A DNA stretch of 45,110 nucleotides from ZC4RG42 sp003242425 (GTDB lineage Bacteria > Pseudomonadota > Gammaproteobacteria > Burkholderiales > SG8-39), in assembly GCA_937907425.1 (NCBI GenBank), contig CALCIE010000041.1, positions 1 through 45,110 on the forward strand, read 5' to 3'. A program made the position numbers and the translations under genes. Positions 1 to 8,725 of this stretch are shown in pieces (position 1 is the stretch's first letter; the number at the start of each line of letters is the position of its first letter). Under the pieces are notes generated by a model that saw nothing but the letters and a program-made list of their open reading frames with translations, had not been told where the DNA came from and did not search any database.

Positions 1-507
<507 letters not shown>

Positions 508-529
508 GGTTACTCCTGAATCCTTGGGT

Positions 530-1069
530 TCAAATCCGGGCCAACTCGGCGGCCATGGCGGCCAGCTTGCCGCGCACCGAGGCGTCGATGACGGCGTCGC
601 CGACCTGGATGGTCGCGCCGCCGATCAGCGACTCGTCCACGCTGACGTGGGGATTGACCTTCAGCTTGAAGTGGTCTTCCAGATCGGCGACCAGCGCCCG
701 CAGTTGCGCGTCATCGAGCGGGAAAGCCGACACGATCCTGGCGTCCACCACGCCTTCGTGTTCGTGCTTCAGCGCCTCGTAAAGCGTGCGGATCTGCGGC
801 ACGAGCTCGAGCCGCTTGTTCTCCACCAGCAGCCGGATGAAGTTCCGCACCTCGCCGGCGATGCTGCCGGTCGCCGCGGCGTCGAGCAGCTCGACAAGCT
901 TGTCCTCGCCCACGCGGGGATCGCCGAGCACCTGCTGGAACTCCGGCGTCGACACGGCCGCCGCCAGCGCGCCGAGCGCGCCCGACCATTCGTCCAGCTT
1001 GCCGGTGGCGTCCGCCTGCTTGAATACGGCCTCGGCGTAGGGGCGGGCTAGGGTCGCGATTTCGGCCAT
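530..1069 (-). CDS. atpH: ATP synthase F1 subunit delta
   Basis: Peripheral-stalk subunit (OSCP type) that joins the b subunits to the top of the F1 head. The product is 179 residues, the usual size. It starts MAEIATLARPYAEAVF, the family's conserved beginning, and ends with the typical GGATIQVGDAVIDASV and KLAAM segments. It lies 6 bases after atpF and 22 before atpA in the minus-strand atp operon. No anomalies were seen. Confidence 0.96.
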   Translation of the reverse strand: MAEIATLARPYAEAVFKQADATGKLDEWSGALGALAAAVSTPEFQQVLGDPRVGEDKLVELLDAAATGSIAGEVRNFIRLLVENKRLELVPQIRTLYEALKHEHEGVVDARIVSAFPLDDAQLRALVADLEDHFKLKVNPHVSVDESLIGGATIQVGDAVIDASVRGKLAAMAAELARI

Positions 1070-1075
1070 GGTGGC

Positions 1076-1546
1076 TTAGAGCTCCTGCTTCAACTGGGCC
1101 AGCATTTGCGCGTGGACCTTGGCGTCGATTTCGCGGCGCAGGATCTTCTCCGCGCCGGCGATGGCAAGCGCCGCGACCTGTTCGCGCAGGTCTTCCTTCA
1201 CCCGGGACACTTCCTGCGCCACTTCCGCCTTCGCGGCGGCCAGCATGCGCTCGCCCTCGGCCTTGGCCGCGGCCTTCGCCTCTTCGACGATCTGGGTCGC
1301 CCGCTTCTCGGCCTGGGAGATGATCTCGGCCGCCCGGGCGCGCGCCTCGTTCAGCGCCTCCTCGGCGCGGCGTTCGGCGGAGGCGAGCTCCTGCTTGCCG
1401 CGCTCGGCGGCGGCCAGGCCCTCGGCGATCTGTTTCTGCCGCTCGGCCATGGCGCGCTGCAGGTGCGGCCAGATGTACTTCATCGTGATCCAGATGAAGA
1501 AGCCGAACCAGAGCGCCTGGGCCAGCAATGTAGCGTTGATGTTCAC
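1076..1546 (-). CDS. atpF: ATP synthase Fo subunit b
   Basis: Membrane-anchored stator subunit linking Fo to F1 through AtpH. The 156-residue product has one N-terminal membrane helix (about residues 5-25, with FGFFIWITMKYIWPHL) followed by a long charged, Ala/Glu-rich coiled coil. The start is GTG (1544-1546), giving MNINATLLAQ, which matches the family's usual beginning. It lies between atpE and atpH in the operon, at normal length. Confidence 0.95.
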   Translation of the reverse strand: MNINATLLAQALWFGFFIWITMKYIWPHLQRAMAERQKQIAEGLAAAERGKQELASAERRAEEALNEARARAAEIISQAEKRATQIVEEAKAAAKAEGERMLAAAKAEVAQEVSRVKEDLREQVAALAIAGAEKILRREIDAKVHAQMLAQLKQEL

Positions 1547-1610
1547 GCCAGTCTCCTGTTCTTACCCGGCGACCCGGACCACACAGTCGCGAGCCGCAAC
1601 CGTCGATCGC

Positions 1611-1877
1611 TTAGGAACCTTGAACCAGGGCGATGAAGGGGTTGGCGAACAGCAGGTACAGCGCGATACCGACACCGATCATGGTCACGGCGTCCAGCAG
1701 ACCGGCGACGATGAACATTTTCACCTGCAAGGTGGGAATCATTTCCGGCTGGCGGGCCGAGCCTTCCAGGAAGCGGCCGCCGAGAATGCCGAAGCCGATG
1801 GCGGTGCCCAGCGCACCGGCGCCGATCAGGATCGCGACGGCAATCGAAACGTTACCCAAGAGCGATGCAAGTTCCAT
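1611..1877 (-). CDS. atpE: ATP synthase Fo subunit c
   Basis: Proteolipid that forms the rotating c-ring of Fo. The 88-residue hairpin has two membrane helices joined by the conserved polar RQP loop (residues 42-44). The second helix carries the ion-binding carboxylate Asp62 in the GLLDAVTMIG context. I see no Glu/Ser/Thr set typical of sodium-type rings, so proton coupling is inferred. The gene has 40 bases of spacer to atpB and 64 to atpF, common around this highly translated gene. Confidence 0.96.
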   Translation of the reverse strand: MELASLLGNVSIAVAILIGAGALGTAIGFGILGGRFLEGSARQPEMIPTLQVKMFIVAGLLDAVTMIGVGIALYLLFANPFIALVQGS

Positions 1878-1917
1878 TTTTTCCTCGTTTCAGAGCTGTG
1901 GGGTGGATTGACAAAAA

Positions 1918-2706
1918 TCAGTGCGACTCCGCGGCCATGCTCATGTACACGATGGTGAGCATCATGAACACGAAGGCCTGCAGGGTGATGATCAGAATGT
2001 GGAACAGCCCCCAGCCCAGGCTCAGCAAGGACGCGAACGGCACCCAGAGGAAGCCGGCGCCGGCCCAGACGGCGAGCAGAATGAACACCATTTCCCCCGC
2101 GTACATGTTTCCGAACAGTCGCAGGGCCAGGGAAATCGGCTTGGCGATGTCTTCGATGATGCGGAACAGCAGGTTGACCGGGAACAGCCACTTGCCGAAC
2201 GGCACGGTCAGCGCCTCGTGCAGGAATCCGCCGATGCCCTTGAACTTGAAGTTGTAGGCCAGCATCAGCACGAACACCGTGATGGACATGGCGAACGTCA
2301 GGTTGGGGTCGGTGGTCGGCACGGCCTTGAAGTAATCGGCGCCGGCCGCGTGCATGGCCAGGGGCACGAAGTCGACCGGGATCAGGTCCATGGCGTTCAT
2401 GAGCCAGACCCACACGAAAATGGTGATCGCCAGGGGCGTGATCAGCTCACTCTTGGCGTGGAAGGTGTCTTTGACCTGGTTGTTCACCATGGTCACGACC
2501 ATTTCCACGAAATTCTGGAAGGCGCCGGGCACGCCGGAAGTGGCCTTGCGCGCCGCCGCCATCATGGCGAAGAAGATCGCCAGTCCGAGCACTCCGGAGA
2601 CCAGGATGGTGTCGAGATGGAAGGTCCAGAAGCCCTCGCCTACGCTCCAGTTAACGAGATGGTGTCCGATGTAGTCGGTGGAGGTCTGCGTCGTTCCGGT
2701 GGCCAT
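1918..2706 (-). CDS. atpB: ATP synthase Fo subunit a
   Basis: Membrane stator subunit with the half-channels that bring protons to the c-ring. The product is 262 residues with multiple hydrophobic segments. The conserved segment ISLALRLFGNMYAGE contains the essential arginine facing the c-ring carboxylate, and the C-terminal ITLQAFVFMMLTIVYM helix is typical. It lies 19 bases after atpI and 40 before atpE. Length and motifs are ordinary. Confidence 0.96.
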   Translation of the reverse strand: MATGTTQTSTDYIGHHLVNWSVGEGFWTFHLDTILVSGVLGLAIFFAMMAAARKATSGVPGAFQNFVEMVVTMVNNQVKDTFHAKSELITPLAITIFVWVWLMNAMDLIPVDFVPLAMHAAGADYFKAVPTTDPNLTFAMSITVFVLMLAYNFKFKGIGGFLHEALTVPFGKWLFPVNLLFRIIEDIAKPISLALRLFGNMYAGEMVFILLAVWAGAGFLWVPFASLLSLGWGLFHILIITLQAFVFMMLTIVYMSMAAESH

Positions 2707-2725
2707 TTCAGAAAACGAAAGCTCG

Positions 2726-3097
2726 TCAGTCCAATATCAGGGCCACCCAGTACACCAACAGGGTGGCGGCGTAAGTCAAAAACAGCGGCAACGCCGATAC
2801 GCTGCCGTACAACAGGAAGACCGCGGCGAAGAGCCCCACCGTGACGCCGAAGCGCGAAAATTCGGCCACGTAGTGGGCACGTAACAACGACCTCGGATCA
2901 TTGCCCTTCGGAACCGACATGCGCCAGGCGTATACCGAACTGGCGATGACCGCGATCGCCCCGCCCGCCAGGGCGGACCCCGCGACCCCGGTTCCGAACC
3001 GTGCCAGCAGCGCCAGGGTGATCAGGACGCCGACCGCGGCCTGCAGACCGATGATCCGGCGGATGCGCTCACCGGCAGGTCCTAGAGGTCTGGCCAA
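2726..3097 (-). CDS. atpI: ATP synthase accessory protein I
   Basis: Small membrane protein, 123 residues with about four hydrophobic segments, at the head of the atp operon. AtpI proteins are thought to help c-ring assembly; that role is family knowledge and is not visible in the sequence. The only suitably placed start is TTG (3095-3097) preceded by CAGGGTAG. A good promoter lies about 30 bases upstream (3127-3156). Position is the strongest argument, since AtpI sequences diverge fast. Confidence 0.85.
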   Translation of the reverse strand: MARPLGPAGERIRRIIGLQAAVGVLITLALLARFGTGVAGSALAGGAIAVIASSVYAWRMSVPKGNDPRSLLRAHYVAEFSRFGVTVGLFAAVFLLYGSVSALPLFLTYAATLLVYWVALILD

Positions 3098-3126
3098 TCG
3101 TCTACCCTGAGCCGCAAAACCGGCGG

Positions 3127-3156
3127 ATTTTACGGGCCATTAGTGATAGGCGTCAA
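3127..3156 (-). promoter_or_regulatory. Sigma70-type promoter of the atp operon
   Basis: On the minus strand a TTGACG -35 element (3151-3156) is separated by 18 bases from a TAAAAT -10 element (3127-3132). Each matches the consensus at five of six positions. Transcription would start about 25 bases upstream of the atpI TTG. Inferred from sequence only. Confidence 0.65.
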
Positions 3157-3231
3157 ATCGCGCGCCCCGTCGTTCCGGCGATAGCGGCTATCGATAGAAT
3201 CGATCCCGGAAGCCCTCTCGAAAGGCCGGGA

Positions 3232-3666
3232 ATGCGGATTGTGCTGGACACCAATGTCGTGGTGTCGCTGCTGGTGTTTCGCGATCCACGCTATGCGCGT
3301 CTCGCGACCGCCTGGTTCGGCGATCGTGTGTGCGTCGTGTCCGACGCGGCAGTTTGCGAGGAGCTCGTCCGGGTGCTCGCTTACCCCGCCCTGGCCGGGC
3401 GGTGCGACCCGGCAGCCGTCTGGCAGATCTACCGCTCGCGTGTCAGCATGATCGAGCCTCGCGAGGCGCCGCCGCTGCCCCAATGCCGGGACGCCGACGA
3501 TCAGAAGTTTCTCGTGCTCGCCGCCGCGGCGCCGGCCGATGTGCTGGTCACCGGCGACAAGGCGCTATTGCGGCTGCGGCGCCGCAGACTGCCCTTCGCG
3601 ATCGAGCCGCCCGACATCTTCATCCGCCGGCTGGCGGACGAGACGCCGGACGACCGCGCTCAATGA
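3232..3666 (+). CDS. PIN-domain protein, putative VapC-like toxin family (COG1569 type)
   Basis: A 144-residue PIN-fold protein. PIN domains are metal-dependent ribonucleases, many being toxins. The N-terminal MRIVLDTNVVVS gives acidic residue Asp6; Glu44, the Asp87/Asp89/Asp90 cluster (CRDADDQKF) and Asp109 (VTGDKALL) supply the rest of the expected acidic site, so it looks catalytically intact. No antitoxin-like gene lies immediately upstream or downstream, so a toxin role is uncertain; COG1569 members are often found alone. It ends tail-to-tail with the His-rich gene (7-base overlap) and starts divergently from atpI. Confidence 0.8.
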   Translation: MRIVLDTNVVVSLLVFRDPRYARLATAWFGDRVCVVSDAAVCEELVRVLAYPALAGRCDPAAVWQIYRSRVSMIEPREAPPLPQCRDADDQKFLVLAAAAPADVLVTGDKALLRLRRRRLPFAIEPPDIFIRRLADETPDDRAQ

Positions 3667-3956
3667 CGGCGGTGGTGGCGGGCGTGGCCGTGCTTGCCGT
3701 GGTGCGGCTTGACGTTGTGGTAATGGTGAACCTCACGCACCGGCCGCCGCGGCACGTAGTGGTGATGATGTTCCACCACGCGCGGACGGTAGACGTGATG
3801 ATGATGGTGGTGGTCGTGGTCGCCCAGCACGTGGCCGATGACCGCACCGGTGATGGCACCGACGACGAAGATCCCGACCCGGTCGTCATGCGCCTGCGCC
3901 TGCGGTGCGAGCGCGAGGCCGGCGAGTGCCGCGATGATGACGAGTGTCTTGCGCAT
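3660..3956 (-). CDS. His-rich exported protein with glycine-zipper-like segment
   Basis: A 98-residue product with a clear signal peptide ending LAPQAQA (residues 1-22), so export to the periplasm or envelope is expected. A short hydrophobic GAITGAVIGHVLG stretch resembling a glycine zipper follows. The rest is dominated by histidine runs (about 23 His in about 76 mature residues, including six in a row) mixed with Arg and Pro. Binding of nickel, zinc or copper is plausible from composition but not shown. The ATG at 3954-3956 was chosen over an upstream in-frame start because AAAGGAGG sits just ahead and the signal peptide begins there. I recognise no named family. Confidence 0.7.
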   Translation of the reverse strand: MRKTLVIIAALAGLALAPQAQAHDDRVGIFVVGAITGAVIGHVLGDHDHHHHHHVYRPRVVEHHHHYVPRRPVREVHHYHNVKPHHGKHGHARHHRRH

Positions 3957-3987
3957 CCCTTGCCTCCTTTTCCCTCGTGTGTGGCAA

Positions 3988-3999
3988 GGCAAGCTTGCC
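3988..3999. repeat. 12-bp perfect palindrome GGCAAGCTTGCC
   Basis: Lies in the leader of the His-rich gene, 32 bases ahead of its start, in the divergent interval shared with the Cys-cluster gene. It could be an operator half-site pair or an mRNA hairpin. There is no further evidence. Confidence 0.4.
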
Positions 4000-4090
4000 G
4001 GGGACGAAGGCGCGGCAGGGTAACGATTTGTAAGAAACATTACAGCGGCGTAAACGAAACGCGTACCATGCGCGCCTTTCGAGGTCGAGC

Positions 4091-4468
4091 ATGAACGCCG
4101 CACGCAAGATTCCTGTCCGCAAACGCTTCGATTGCAGTCAATGTCCGGGTTACTGCTGCAGCTATCAGATCCCGGTGAACGAGCGCGATCTGGCGCGGCT
4201 CGCGAAACACTTCGGCGTGAGTCAGAAGGAAGCGGCCGAGCGCTACACCAAGACGTTCGAAGGCGAACCGGTGCTTCGGCACCGCAAAGACCACATCTAC
4301 AAATCGGTGTGCATGTTCTTCGATCGCGACGAGCGTCGCTGCACCGTCTACCCGGTGCGTCCGTCGATCTGCCGCCGCTATCCCGGTGTGAACCGCTGCG
4401 GCTATTACGACTTCCTCAAGTTCGAGCGCGGACTGCACGGCGACGAGGATTTCATCCCCGACGCCTGA
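4091..4468 (+). CDS. YkgJ family cysteine-cluster protein
   Basis: A 125-residue cytoplasmic protein with eight cysteines (15, 18, 22, 23, 74, 84, 94, 103) in the pattern CSQCPGYCC ... C ... C ... RPSICRRYP ... RCGYY. This is the YkgJ / CxxCxxCC family (UPF0153-like), thought to bind zinc or an iron-sulfur cluster; the biochemical role is unknown. The start ATG follows the interval shared with the divergent His-rich gene. The stop is 3 bases from that of the convergent parB. Confidence 0.85.
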   Translation: MNAARKIPVRKRFDCSQCPGYCCSYQIPVNERDLARLAKHFGVSQKEAAERYTKTFEGEPVLRHRKDHIYKSVCMFFDRDERRCTVYPVRPSICRRYPGVNRCGYYDFLKFERGLHGDEDFIPDA

Positions 4469-4477
4469 GGCTCAGGC
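4463..4477. repeat. 15-bp palindrome spanning two convergent stop codons
   Basis: GCCTGAG-G-CTCAGGC is a perfect inverted repeat. The TGA of the Cys-cluster gene (4466-4468) and the TGA of parB (4472-4474, minus) occupy symmetrical positions in it. It could form a short hairpin in either transcript, but there is no T-run to make a classical terminator. Confidence 0.4.
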
Positions 4478-5344
4478 CTCGACCGGGCGCAGCTGCTTGA
4501 GCAGCTCGTCGAGGTGGTCGTAGCTCATGTAGCTGATGATGAGCTTGCCGGTGCCTTTCTTGCCCGGCTTGACTTCCACCCTGGTGCCCAGCCGTTCGGA
4601 CAGCTCCTCTTCCAGGCGCGCCACGTCGCGATCCTTGCGCGCGGCAGGCTTCGCCGGCGCGAGCTTGGGATTGAGGATGCTTTGCACCAGCTTTTCCGTC
4701 TCGCGTACGGACAGGCCCTCTTCCACCACGCGCTGCGCCACCTCGACCTGGCGATGACCGTCCAGCGAGAGCAGCGCGCGCGCATGCCCCATGTCGAGCT
4801 TTTCCTCGAACACGAGCTGCTGCACCTGCGCGGTGAGCTTCAACAGCCGCAGCAGGTTGGTGGTCGCGGCGCGCGAGCGGCCCACGGCCTCGGCCGCTTT
4901 CTCGTGCGTGAGGTTGAATTCGTCGATGAGCCGCTGGATGCCTTGGGCCTCCTCGAGCGGATTGAGGTTCTCGCGCTGGATGTTCTCGATCAGCGCCATC
5001 GCCAGGGCGGCCTGGTCCGGCACTTCGCGGATGATGACGGGTACTTCGCTCAGGCCCGCCAGACGCGCGGCGCGCCAGCGCCGTTCGCCGGCGATGATCT
5101 CGTAGCGTTCGGCCGCCACGCGCCGCACCAGGATGGGCTGCATGAGACCCTGTGCTTTGATGGATTCCGCCAGCGCCTCCAGCGAGGCCTGGTCCATGCG
5201 CGTACGCGGCTGATACTTGCCGGGCTGCAACTGGTCGACGGGCAAATTGGCGAGCGCCTCCCCGGCCTGCGGTGCGGCGGATTCCTCGCGGCCGAGCAGC
5301 ACGTCGAGGCCGCGGCCCAGTCCCTTGAGCTTCGGTTTGCTCAT
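4472..5344 (-). CDS. parB: Chromosome-partitioning protein ParB
   Basis: CTP-dependent DNA clamp that loads at parS sites and, with ParA, segregates the origin. The 290-residue product has the N-terminal KLKGLGRGLDVLLG (ParA-interaction region), the CTP-binding ParB/Srx segment with GERRWRAA (86-93) and ENIQRENLNP (120-129), a helix-turn-helix around 145-165 for parS recognition, and a C-terminal dimerisation tail. The ATG at 5342-5344 was preferred over an upstream in-frame start because MSKPKLKGLGRGL is the family's normal beginning. It lies 16 bases after parA. Matching parS sites are present at 7209, 8726 and 8752. Confidence 0.95.
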   Translation of the reverse strand: MSKPKLKGLGRGLDVLLGREESAAPQAGEALANLPVDQLQPGKYQPRTRMDQASLEALAESIKAQGLMQPILVRRVAAERYEIIAGERRWRAARLAGLSEVPVIIREVPDQAALAMALIENIQRENLNPLEEAQGIQRLIDEFNLTHEKAAEAVGRSRAATTNLLRLLKLTAQVQQLVFEEKLDMGHARALLSLDGHRQVEVAQRVVEEGLSVRETEKLVQSILNPKLAPAKPAARKDRDVARLEEELSERLGTRVEVKPGKKGTGKLIISYMSYDHLDELLKQLRPVEA

Positions 5345-5360
5345 CGCTCTTACCTCGTAT

Positions 5361-6155
5361 TCAGGATGCGGTCGCACGGGCCGCCTGCGCGGCCTGCGCA
5401 CGACTCAGGATTTCGTTCGCCAGGGCGAGATACGCCTGCGAGCCCTTGCACGCGCGATCGAACTGGATCGCCGGCATGCCGTAGCTCGGCGCTTCGGCAA
5501 GCCGCACGTTGCGCGGGATGACCGTGGCGTAGACCTTGTTGCCGAAATGCTGCTGCAGTTGCGCCGACACCTGCTGGGCGAGGGTATTGCGCGGGTCGAA
5601 CATGGTGCGCAGCAGGCCTTCGATCTCGATGCGCGGGTTGAGGTTGGCGCGCACCTTCTTGATGGTGTTGACGAGGTCGGACAGCCCTTCCAGCGCGTAG
5701 TACTCGCACTGCATCGGAATCATGACCGCGTCGGCGGCGACGAGCCCGTTCAGGGTGAGCAGGCCGAGCGCCGGCGGGCAGTCGATGAGCACGTAGTCGT
5801 ATTGGTCGGCGACCTGCGCCAGCGCGGCCTTGAGGCGGAGTTCGCGCCGCTCCATGTCCACGAGCTCCACTTCGGCGCCGGCGAGATCGCGGTTGGCGGG
5901 CAGCACGTCGTAACCGCCGCGTTCGGAACGCGCCTTCGCCTGCTCCGCGGTGGCGAGCCCCAGCAACACGTGATAGACGGTATGCGTCAGGGCGCGCTTG
6001 TCGATGCCGGAGCCCATGGTGGCGTTGCCCTGGGGATCGAGATCGACCAGCAGCACCCGCTTGCCCGCTTCGGCCAGGCCGGCGGCAAGATTGACGCTGG
6101 TCGTGGTCTTGCCCACGCCGCCTTTCTGATTGGTGATGACCAGTGTCCGGCTCAT
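5361..6155 (-). CDS. parA: Chromosome-partitioning ATPase ParA (Soj)
   Basis: Deviant-Walker ATPase that moves ParB-parS complexes over the nucleoid. The 264-residue product begins MSRTLVITNQKGGVGKTTT, with the deviant Walker A KGGVGKTT at 11-18, then LLVDLDPQGNAT and VLIDCPPALG. It lacks an N-terminal DNA-binding extension, so it is the chromosomal (Soj) type. Its ATG overlaps the rsmG stop by four bases (ATGA, 6152-6155), implying translational coupling. Confidence 0.96.
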   Translation of the reverse strand: MSRTLVITNQKGGVGKTTTSVNLAAGLAEAGKRVLLVDLDPQGNATMGSGIDKRALTHTVYHVLLGLATAEQAKARSERGGYDVLPANRDLAGAEVELVDMERRELRLKAALAQVADQYDYVLIDCPPALGLLTLNGLVAADAVMIPMQCEYYALEGLSDLVNTIKKVRANLNPRIEIEGLLRTMFDPRNTLAQQVSAQLQQHFGNKVYATVIPRNVRLAEAPSYGMPAIQFDRACKGSQAYLALANEILSRAQAAQAARATAS

Positions 6156-6775
6156 AGCTTCCCTATCAAAACCAGATGCCGCTCCGCCTCGAGGTACGGC
6201 ACCTCGAGCCGCACGATGCGGCGCACGGCGTACCCCTCGGGCAGCGCCTGCAGTTCAGCTTCCGGGTACGCGCCCTTCATCGCTGCCAGCACGCCCTCCG
6301 GCGCAAGCAGATGCCCGCACCAGGACACGAACTGGGCGATGTCCGCAAACGCCCGGGAAATGATGAGATCGAATCGTTCCTCCGGCTGCCAGCGCTCCAC
6401 ACGCTGAGAGTGAACACTTACATTTTCGAGCCCCAGCGCGGCCGCGGCCTGGCGCGCGAAGACCGTTTTCTTCTCGCTGCTGTCCACCAGGCTTACCGGC
6501 CGTTCGGGTTGCGCGACAGCGATCGGGATGCCCGGCAGCCCGGGACCCGTCCCCACATCGAGCAGCCGCCCGCCCGGAATATGCGGAACCACGGCCAGGC
6601 TGTCCAGCAGATGCTGACGCACCATGGCCGCCCGGCCGCGCACAGCGGTCAGGTTGTAGACACCGTTCCACTTCTCCAGCAGTTCGATGTAGCGAAGCAG
6701 CGTCTCGCACTGGGCGGCGGAAAGCGCAAGACCGAGGCGCGCCGCGCCGTCCGCCAGCACCGCCTGCGGGGTCAT
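6152..6775 (-). CDS. rsmG: 16S rRNA (guanine-N7)-methyltransferase RsmG (GidB)
   Basis: SAM-dependent enzyme that methylates G527 of 16S rRNA. The 207-residue product has the SAM-binding loop LLDVGTGPGLPGIP and the following LVDSSEKKTVF, both characteristic. The start is the ATG at 6773-6775, overlapping the mnmG stop as ATGA. A longer in-frame reading to 7942 runs through mnmG and is not the gene. The mnmG-rsmG-parA-parB order is widely conserved. Confidence 0.95.
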   Translation of the reverse strand: MTPQAVLADGAARLGLALSAAQCETLLRYIELLEKWNGVYNLTAVRGRAAMVRQHLLDSLAVVPHIPGGRLLDVGTGPGLPGIPIAVAQPERPVSLVDSSEKKTVFARQAAAALGLENVSVHSQRVERWQPEERFDLIISRAFADIAQFVSWCGHLLAPEGVLAAMKGAYPEAELQALPEGYAVRRIVRLEVPYLEAERHLVLIGKL

Positions 6776-8664
6776 GCCGCCTGCTGGCGTCGGCCCGACG
6801 CACGCTTGAGATGGACCAGCAGCAGCGAAATGGCGGCCGGCGTGACACCCTGGATACGGGCCGCCTGGCCCAGCGTCTCCGGCCGGTGTTCGTTGAGTTT
6901 TTGCTGGACCTCGGCCGACAGCCCTTTGACCGTGCGGTAATCCAAGTCCGGCGGCAGGGGCGTCGATTCGTATTGCGCCTGCCGGGCCACTTCCTCCTGC
7001 TGCCTGGCGATGTAACCGGCGTACTTGACCTCGATTTCCACCTGCTTCGCCACCACCGGGTCGGGATGCGGCTCGCCCGCGCCCGGCAGCTCGTGCAGCC
7101 TGGCGTAGTCCATTTCCGGACGCCGCAGTAAATCTGCCAGCGTGTGCTCCCGCTCCAGAGGTTTGCCGAACAGCCGTGTCGCGGTGGCCTCGTCCACCAT
7201 CCGAGGATTGATCCACGTGGAACACAGGCGCTGGCGTTCCGCCTCGATGGCCTCGCGCTTGCGGCAGAACGCCTCCCATCGGTCGTCGGGCACCACGCCG
7301 AGCTTGCGGCCGATTTCGGTGAGCCGCGCATCGGCGTTGTCCTCGCGCAGCATCAGCCGGTATTCCGCCCGGCTGGTGAACATGCGGTAAGGCTCGGTCA
7401 CGCCTCGGGTGATGAGATCGTCGACCAGCACGCCGAGGTAGGCCTCGTCGCGCCGCGGACACCAGGGTTCGCGTTCCTGCACCTGGAGCGCGGCATTGAT
7501 GCCCGCTAGCAGCCCCTGGGCGGCTGCCTCCTCGTACCCGGTCGTGCCGTTGATCTGGCCGGCGAAGAACAGGCCGCGGATGGCCTTGGTTTCCAGCGAA
7601 CGGTGCAGCCCGCGCGGATCGAAATAGTCGTATTCGATGGCGTACCCCGGCCGCAGGATGTGCGCCCGCTCGAGCCCTTTGATCGAACGCACCATCTCCA
7701 GCTGCACATCGAAAGGCAGGCTGGTCGAGATGCCGTTCGGATAGACCTCGTTGGTGTCGAGGCCCTCCGGCTCCAGGAACACCTGGTGGCTCGACTTGGA
7801 GGCGAAACGGTGGATCTTGTCCTCGATGGACGGGCAGTAGCGCGGCCCCACGCCTTCGATCACGCCGGTGTACATGGGCGAGCGGTCCAGCCCGCCGCGG
7901 ATGATCTCGTGCGTGCGCTCGTTGGTATGGGTGATCCAGCACGGCAGTTGCGGGGGATGCATCTCCGGCCGGCCCATGAACGAGAACACCGGCACCGGAT
8001 CGTCACCGGGCTGGGGCGTCATGACCGAGTAATCGATAGTGCGGCCATCAAGGCGCGGCGGCGTGCCAGTCTTCAGCCGGCCGACCGGCAGCTTCAGCTC
8101 GCGCAGGCGCGCGGCGAGGCTGACCGCAGGCGGATCACCCGCCCGCCCCGCTTCGTAATTCTGCAGGCCGATATGGATGCGGCCGGCGAGGAAAGTCCCG
8201 GCGGTCAGCACCACCGTCCTGCCCTCGAACACCAGGCCCATCTGGGTGCGCACGCCGGTCACGCGGTCGCCCTGAAGCAGCAGGTCGTCCACCGCCTGCT
8301 GGAACAGATAGAGATTGGGCTGGTTTTCGAGCCGCTTGCGGATCGCCTGCTTGTACAGCACGCGGTCGGCCTGGGCACGGGTGGCCCGCACCGCCGGCCC
8401 CTTGCTGGCATTGAGGATGCGGAACTGGATGCCCGCCTCGTCGGCGGCCAGGGCCATGGCGCCACCCAGGGCATCCACTTCCTTGACCAGATGGCCTTTG
8501 CCGATGCCGCCGATGGATGGGTTGCAGGACATCTGCCCCAGCGTCTCGATGTTGTGCGTGAGCAGGAGGGTCCGACAGCCCATGCGTGCGGCCGCGAGCG
8601 CGGCTTCGGTGCCGGCATGGCCGCCGCCTACGACGATGACATCGAAACGGGTGGGATAAAGCAT
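6772..8664 (-). CDS. mnmG: tRNA uridine-5-carboxymethylaminomethyl modification enzyme MnmG (GidA)
   Basis: FAD-dependent partner of MnmE that makes the cmnm5 or nm5 modification at wobble U34 of certain tRNAs. The 630-residue product starts MLYPTRFDVIVVGGGHAG (dinucleotide-binding loop) and carries SCNPSIGGIGKGHLVKE and GLFFAGQINGTTGYEEA, all diagnostic. Length is normal. Its coding sequence contains a near-consensus parS site (7209-7224). The upstream gap to mnmE holds two more parS sites. Confidence 0.97.
   Translation of the reverse strand: MLYPTRFDVIVVGGGHAGTEAALAAARMGCRTLLLTHNIETLGQMSCNPSIGGIGKGHLVKEVDALGGAMALAADEAGIQFRILNASKGPAVRATRAQADRVLYKQAIRKRLENQPNLYLFQQAVDDLLLQGDRVTGVRTQMGLVFEGRTVVLTAGTFLAGRIHIGLQNYEAGRAGDPPAVSLAARLRELKLPVGRLKTGTPPRLDGRTIDYSVMTPQPGDDPVPVFSFMGRPEMHPPQLPCWITHTNERTHEIIRGGLDRSPMYTGVIEGVGPRYCPSIEDKIHRFASKSSHQVFLEPEGLDTNEVYPNGISTSLPFDVQLEMVRSIKGLERAHILRPGYAIEYDYFDPRGLHRSLETKAIRGLFFAGQINGTTGYEEAAAQGLLAGINAALQVQEREPWCPRRDEAYLGVLVDDLITRGVTEPYRMFTSRAEYRLMLREDNADARLTEIGRKLGVVPDDRWEAFCRKREAIEAERQRLCSTWINPRMVDEATATRLFGKPLEREHTLADLLRRPEMDYARLHELPGAGEPHPDPVVAKQVEIEVKYAGYIARQQEEVARQAQYESTPLPPDLDYRTVKGLSAEVQQKLNEHRPETLGQAARIQGVTPAAISLLLVHLKRASGRRQQAA
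7209..7224. other. parS-like ParB-binding site inside mnmG
   Basis: TGATCCACGTGGAACA differs by one base (position 3) from the 16-bp palindrome TGTTCCACGTGGAACA. It is intragenic, as many parS sites are, and about 1.9 kb from parB. Binding is inferred from the motif only. Confidence 0.75.
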
Positions 8665-8725
8665 GGCGATAAAACTGCTGAACGGGTTCGAATGATACGC
8701 CTAGAGGACCGATCCTGGCGGCGCT

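Noticed and set aside
3232..3666. Complete toxin-antitoxin module
   Set aside because: Only the PIN gene is present; no antitoxin-sized gene with a DNA-binding motif lies next to it on the same strand.
6152..7942. 596-codon open frame including rsmG
   Set aside because: Upstream part is an alternative frame of mnmG; rsmG begins at 6775 with the ATGA overlap.
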